Shown here: in pieces, positions 60,364-64,000 of the stretch | How the letters are laid out: each line of letters starts with the position of its first letter | Numbering within the stretch: position 1 is the first letter of the stretch | Source: JACCXM01 sp046328335 | GTDB lineage: Bacteria > Chloroflexota > Chloroflexia > Thermomicrobiales > UBA6265 | Reading direction: 5' to 3' | DNA: 64,000 bases | NCBI GenBank assembly: GCA_046328335.1 | Contig: JAXLWU010000003.1 | Location: 205,500-269,499 of the forward strand | Translations under genes and position numbers: made by a program | Notes under the pieces: model-generated | The model's database searches: none | The model's input: the letters and a program-made list of their open reading frames with translations, nothing else | What the model was told of the DNA's origin: nothing

Positions 60364-62949
60364 ATGACAGCCAATAGTGAGCGCAAGCCGCGCGCCCGAA
60401 AGAGCAAGAAAGAGGCCGAAGAGCCACAGAACGGCGTTGAGATACCTGATTCGGATGCGGGCGAGAGCCTTGCAGCGCCCCAGGTGGACGAGTTGACGTC
60501 GGACCCTGAAGGTTCGGAGTTTCTGGAGTTGCCGGTGCTGCCCCTGCGCGGTACCGTGGTATTTCCGTTGACGGTTGTCCCGCTGGCGGCCGCACAGGCG
60601 CGATCGCTGCGGCTGATCGATCACGTCATGTCCGCGGATCGAACGGTTGCCCTGGTCATGCAAAAGGACGCCGAGCTCGAGGGCGCCGGTCCGGATGATG
60701 TCTATCGCGTTGGCACCATCGCGACGATCCATCAGATGATGCGCGTGCCTGACGGAACGGTGCGGCTCGCGGTGCAGGGCAACGAGCGCATGCGGCTCCT
60801 GGAATTCACCGGCGAAGAGCCGTTCCTCGTGGCGAAGGTTCAGCGTGCTCCGGAAACTGTCGACGAATCGGTCGAAGTCGATGCCCTGACCCGAAACACC
60901 CTCGAACTCTTTCAGCGGCTTGTTTCGCTTGTCGCCCACATGCCCGACGAGCTCGTGACCGCGGCATTGAATGTCGACGATCCCCGACATCTCGTGTACC
61001 TCGTCGCGACCAACCTCCGCATGGACGCGGAAGAGCGGCAGCGGTTGCTGGAACTCGACTCGGTTCGCGAGAAACTGGTCGCGTTGAACACGTTCATCGC
61101 GAAGGAACTCGATGTCCTGGAACTGGGTCGCAAGATCCAGAGCGACGTGCAAGAAGAGTTGGGCAAGAACCAACGGGAGTACTTCCTGCGGGAGCAACTC
61201 AAGGCGATCCAGCGCGAACTTGGCGAAAGTTCAGAGACCGAAGCCGAGATCACCGAGCTTCGCCAGAAGATCGACGACTCGGCAATGCCGGACGAGGCGG
61301 CCAAGGAGGCCCGGCGAGAACTCGACCGGCTGAGCAAGTTGCCGCCGGCGGCGGCCGAGTATGGCGTCATCAAGACCTATCTCGATTGGCTGACCAGCCT
61401 GCCGTGGAATACGAGCACCGAGGACGAGATCGACGTGGCGAAGGCGCGTCAGATTCTCGATGACGAGCACTACGATCTCGAGAAGATCAAGGACCGGATT
61501 CTCGAGTACCTCGCGGTCAGGAAACTGAAGCAAGACGCGGCGGCGGAACTCGGTGAAACGGAGCCGACACTTTCGCGCGAACCGATCCTGTGTTTCGTCG
61601 GTCCTCCGGGAGTCGGTAAGACCAGCCTGGCGCAGTCCATCGCGCATGCGCTGGGACGGAAACTGACCCGCATGTCGCTTGGCGGCGTGCGCGACGAGGC
61701 GGAGATTCGGGGCCATCGCCGCACCTATGTAGGCGCCATGCCGGGCCGAATCATCCAGGCGATTCGCCGCGCGGGATCTAACGATCCCGTGTTTGTCCTG
61801 GACGAGGTCGACAAGTTAGGCAGTGATTGGCGCGGTGATCCGTCGTCGGCGCTGCTGGAAGTGCTCGATCCCGAGCAGAACTTCAACTTCCGCGATCACT
61901 ATCTCGATGTGCCGTTCGACCTCTCGAAGGTGATGTTCATCGCCACGGCAAATCTGCTCGACTCGATTCCGGCGCCACTGCGGGACCGGATGGAGGTGCT
62001 CGACCTGAACGGCTACACCGATGAGGAAAAGCTGGCAATCGCCCACCGGTTCCTGATCCCGAAGCAGGTCAAGGCGCACGGTCTGGCGAGTGAGCCGCTG
62101 GAGTGGAACGACGAGGGACTGAACTTCATCGTCCAGAACTACACAAGGGAAGCGGGGGTGCGAAATCTCGAACGGGAGATCGCAACTGTCTCCCGCAAGA
62201 TCGCGACCCGGAAAGCGGAGGGACGTGAATACAGCCTCACGGTTGGGCCGGAAGAAGTCCGCGAGTACCTTGGCCGGCCGCGCCACTATTACGAGGAGCG
62301 CTCGCAGCGGACAGAACAGCCTGGTGTGGCCATTGGTGTAGGCGTCTCTGGTGTCGGTGGCGACATCATGTTCATCGAGGCGTCTCGCATGCCCGGCAAG
62401 GGGGCATTGACCGTTACCGGTCAACTTGGCGACGTGATGAAGGAATCGGCAACAGCGGCGATGTCCTTCGTGCGCTCACGCACGACCGATCTGGGGATCG
62501 ACCCCGATTTCTTCAAGGAGTCTGACGTCCACCTGCACGTGCCCGCCGGCGCCATTCCAAAGGATGGGCCATCAGCTGGTACCGCGATGACCACGGCGCT
62601 GGTGTCGTTGCTGACTGGGGTTCCGGTGCGGGACGATGTGGCGATGACCGGCGAGATCACCCTCAGAGGCCAGGTCCTTCCAGTGGGTGGCATCAAGTTG
62701 AAGGCGCTCGCTGCGCGCCGCGCGGGGGTGACGACCTTTGTGCTACCGAAGCGGAACGAGGCCGATCTCGACGATTTACCCGCGGAGTTGCGGGAAGAGA
62801 TGACGTTCGTGCTCGCCGAGACGATGGACGATGTCCTGGCCACGGCGCTGCCGAAAAAGTACGTCGATTCGCATCCTGGGATCGACGATCGTGCTGACGT
62901 ACTCGAACCGGTGGCGGACGTGCGCACCGAGGAACCGGCGCTGGTGTGA
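60364..62949 (+). CDS. lon: Endopeptidase La, Lon protease
   Basis: 861 aa, ATG 60364 with AAGGAG about 10 nt upstream. A ~50-residue charged N-terminal extension, the Lon substrate-binding domain (about 54-250: LPVLPLRGTVVFPLTVVPL), a coiled coil (REYFLREQLKAIQRELGES), AAA+ with Walker A GPPGVGKTS at 413-421, and the C-terminal protease with catalytic Ser737 (PKDGPSAGT) and Lys780 (GGIKLKALAA), spaced 43 residues as in E. coli Lon. It degrades misfolded and regulatory proteins. Downstream of hsp20 in one unit; ends before a 20-bp perfect hairpin. Confidence 0.96.
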   Translation: MTANSERKPRARKSKKEAEEPQNGVEIPDSDAGESLAAPQVDELTSDPEGSEFLELPVLPLRGTVVFPLTVVPLAAAQARSLRLIDHVMSADRTVALVMQKDAELEGAGPDDVYRVGTIATIHQMMRVPDGTVRLAVQGNERMRLLEFTGEEPFLVAKVQRAPETVDESVEVDALTRNTLELFQRLVSLVAHMPDELVTAALNVDDPRHLVYLVATNLRMDAEERQRLLELDSVREKLVALNTFIAKELDVLELGRKIQSDVQEELGKNQREYFLREQLKAIQRELGESSETEAEITELRQKIDDSAMPDEAAKEARRELDRLSKLPPAAAEYGVIKTYLDWLTSLPWNTSTEDEIDVAKARQILDDEHYDLEKIKDRILEYLAVRKLKQDAAAELGETEPTLSREPILCFVGPPGVGKTSLAQSIAHALGRKLTRMSLGGVRDEAEIRGHRRTYVGAMPGRIIQAIRRAGSNDPVFVLDEVDKLGSDWRGDPSSALLEVLDPEQNFNFRDHYLDVPFDLSKVMFIATANLLDSIPAPLRDRMEVLDLNGYTDEEKLAIAHRFLIPKQVKAHGLASEPLEWNDEGLNFIVQNYTREAGVRNLEREIATVSRKIATRKAEGREYSLTVGPEEVREYLGRPRHYYEERSQRTEQPGVAIGVGVSGVGGDIMFIEASRMPGKGALTVTGQLGDVMKESATAAMSFVRSRTTDLGIDPDFFKESDVHLHVPAGAIPKDGPSAGTAMTTALVSLLTGVPVRDDVAMTGEITLRGQVLPVGGIKLKALAARRAGVTTFVLPKRNEADLDDLPAELREEMTFVLAETMDDVLATALPKKYVDSHPGIDDRADVLEPVADVRTEEPALV

Positions 62950-62970
62950 CGCGATGACTTTGAGATAAGT

Positions 62971-63014
62971 CACAATGACGATGCCCGGTCGCCTGACCGG
63001 GCATCGTCATTGTG
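62971..63014. terminator. Bidirectional terminator-like hairpin between lon and puuD-like gene
   Basis: Perfect 20-bp stem (62971-62990 with 62995-63014) around a GCCT loop; the left arm begins CACAATGACG. It lies 21 bp past the lon stop and 16 bp before the convergent gene stop. No U-tract on either side. Confidence 0.8.
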
Positions 63015-63030
63015 CGTACGCAGTTCTGGT

Positions 63031-63786
63031 CTATGTGAAGGCGGGGCTGAGTTTCTTCGCGAGCGCCGCGGCGACGAGATAGCGGAACGGCTCGAGTTGG
63101 ACGGCATCACGTTCGAACATCATTTCCGGATGCCATTGCACGGCGAAAACATCCGGCCGATCACGGAATACCACGGCCTCGATCAACCCATCCGGTGAAT
63201 ACGCGACGGGAACCAGATCCGGGGCGAGATCACGTATCGCCTGATGATGAAACGTGTTGACCCGCGCCGCGGCGCCGGTCAGGAATGGCAGCAACTCGGA
63301 GTCCCGGACCGCGACGTCGTGCCCAGGTTTCCAGGCTTCGATTCCACGTTCGTGCTGGCGGTGCCCCACTTCCGCAGCTCCCGGGTGCTCACTCGGCACA
63401 TCCTGAATCAATGAGCCACCCAATGCGACGTTGAGAACCTGGATGCCACGGCAAATGCCGAAGATCGGAAGTTGGCGTTCCATGGCGCCGTTGACCAGCA
63501 CAAGTTCGAGTTCATCACGGGCGGGATCGATGCCGTAGGTCGCTGCGTGGATGGTGTCATCGCCGTATCGCGTGGGGTGCACATCCGGGCCGCCGCTGAG
63601 AAGCAGGCCATCGATGGTGTCAAGGAGTTCCGCGGCAGCGTCGGGTTGCGGCGGGAGAATGATCGCGACCCCGCCCGCCGCGCTAACGGCGCGCACATAC
63701 GCCCCGGTGAGATAGAAGCGCTGAAATGTGCCATGTGACAGTTCGTCGATCTGTGACGAAGGCGTAATCCCGATGATCGGCTTCAT
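63031..63786 (-). CDS. Gamma-glutamyl-gamma-aminobutyrate hydrolase family (peptidase C26)
   Basis: 251 aa from ATG 63786 with GGGGGG 3 nt upstream. Class I amidotransferase fold with a PuuD-type active site: LLSGGPDVHPTRYGD, PIFGICRGIQVLNVALGGSLIQD (nucleophile Cys in GICRG), NTFHHQAI, and AVQWHPEMM (catalytic His with Glu). It cleaves gamma-glutamyl amides such as gamma-glutamyl-GABA. In some bacteria this forms part of polyamine degradation. The putrescine-type ABC importer at 21.6 kb is a possible functional relative, but is not in the same unit. Confidence 0.88.
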   Translation of the reverse strand: MKPIIGITPSSQIDELSHGTFQRFYLTGAYVRAVSAAGGVAIILPPQPDAAAELLDTIDGLLLSGGPDVHPTRYGDDTIHAATYGIDPARDELELVLVNGAMERQLPIFGICRGIQVLNVALGGSLIQDVPSEHPGAAEVGHRQHERGIEAWKPGHDVAVRDSELLPFLTGAAARVNTFHHQAIRDLAPDLVPVAYSPDGLIEAVVFRDRPDVFAVQWHPEMMFERDAVQLEPFRYLVAAALAKKLSPAFT

Positions 63787-63831
63787 GGTCCCCCCGACCG
63801 TTCGCGACACAATATCCTGATCCTGACGGGA

Positions 63832-63855
63832 AGTATAAGAACCGCCACGCGGTTC
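63832..63855 (-). promoter_or_regulatory. Promoter -10 with adjacent palindrome, puuD-like gene
   Basis: On the minus strand, TATACT (63837-63832) lies 45 nt before the ATG at 63786. Immediately upstream is a perfect palindrome GAACCGC-CAC-GCGGTTC (63839-63855), covering the region where a -35/spacer would be. It could be an operator. Confidence 0.45.
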
Positions 63856-63959
63856 CGCTTGCGGTTGGTCATCGCATCTTGACGCGAATGAGCACTGCCA
63901 CTGGCGATGGATAGGGCCATTTTCGCACCGGCACGCGAAAAAATTGTCCATAAAAGGCC

Positions 63960-63988
63960 TTGACGTATGCGCACCCCGGTGATATGAT
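63960..63988 (+). promoter_or_regulatory. Promoter firing out of the window
   Basis: TTGACG (63960-63965) and TATGAT (63983-63988) with 17-nt spacing on the plus strand. Its gene lies beyond the right edge. Very like the Crp/Fnr promoter at 2454. Confidence 0.7.
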
Positions 63989-64000
63989 TATCGGGTTGCG

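Noticed and set aside
1..64000. tRNA, rRNA, CRISPR array, prophage
   Set aside because: No acceptor-stem/T-loop pattern, rRNA sequence, direct-repeat array or phage structural gene was seen. A covariance scan (tRNAscan-SE, Infernal) would be decisive for small RNAs.

Overview
The window is bacterial chromosome, GC-rich (roughly 60 percent or more by eye), with short intergenic gaps and many start/stop overlaps (GTGA, ATGA, TGATG). Gene content suggests Chloroflexota, probably class Thermomicrobia: Tat-type signals (RR motif preceded by 15-30 residues) on ABC substrate-binding proteins, a type-2 ferredoxin-NADP reductase, a rhodanese-MoeB fusion, a putative glycoside hydrolase behind an N-terminal membrane anchor, and ECF-sigma/cupin genes. 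This placement is an inference from gene content and style. No rRNA, tRNA or CRISPR array was seen.

Layout. 1-6.97 kb: a CHAD protein split over two overlapping frames, an M20 peptidase, a Crp/Fnr regulator behind a near-perfect sigma-70 promoter, an NDUFA9-like NAD-binding protein with a U-tailed terminator, and an unnamed 618-aa protein coupled to a hotdog thioesterase. 6.97-10.7 kb (minus): an oligopeptide-type ABC importer without ATPases. 10.9-21.5 kb: aminotransferase, ferredoxin-NADP reductase, URO-D-like protein, degenerate receiver, tyrosine recombinase, lipoprotein, aquaporin, NagB, a beta-lactamase-fold hydrolase and UV-damage endonuclease. 21.5-25.9 kb: a complete Pot-type ABC importer. 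25.9-29.1 kb: a minus-strand thioesterase/cytidine deaminase/primase-fold operon and moeB. 29.1-32.2 kb: repeat-bearing spacer and a decayed IS1380-type element whose end supplies the stop codon of a GH4 glycosidase gene. 32.4-37.3 kb: TrpS, HxlR regulator, phosphoesterase, AI-2E-type permease, class V aminotransferase.

37.3-50.4 kb is the housekeeping core: rpsA, clpC, radA, murG (convergent with radA), then a tight plus-strand run of a DksA-type zinc-finger protein, lspA, an RluD-type pseudouridine synthase, glycerate kinase, a ThDP enzyme and a nucleoside hydrolase. 50.5-55.4 kb is accessory: an unknown protein, then an ECF sigma factor, a membrane-anchored cupin protein and two secreted proteins, with copies of an ~85-bp palindromic repeat. 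55.6-64 kb: polyprenyl synthase, anchored putative glycoside hydrolase, UbiA-type prenyltransferase, an hsp20-lon stress operon, and PuuD-type amidotransferase, ending in a strong promoter that fires out of the window.

Themes: (i) both ABC importers have a perfect stem-loop between the binding-protein gene and the first permease gene; (ii) most terminator-like hairpins lack a U-tract; (iii) extended -10 promoters of the form TGC-TASNAT recur; (iv) the strongest candidates for something undescribed are the sigma-cupin-secreted-protein module, the 618-aa protein with a phosphorylase-like C-terminus, and the hsp20 leader.
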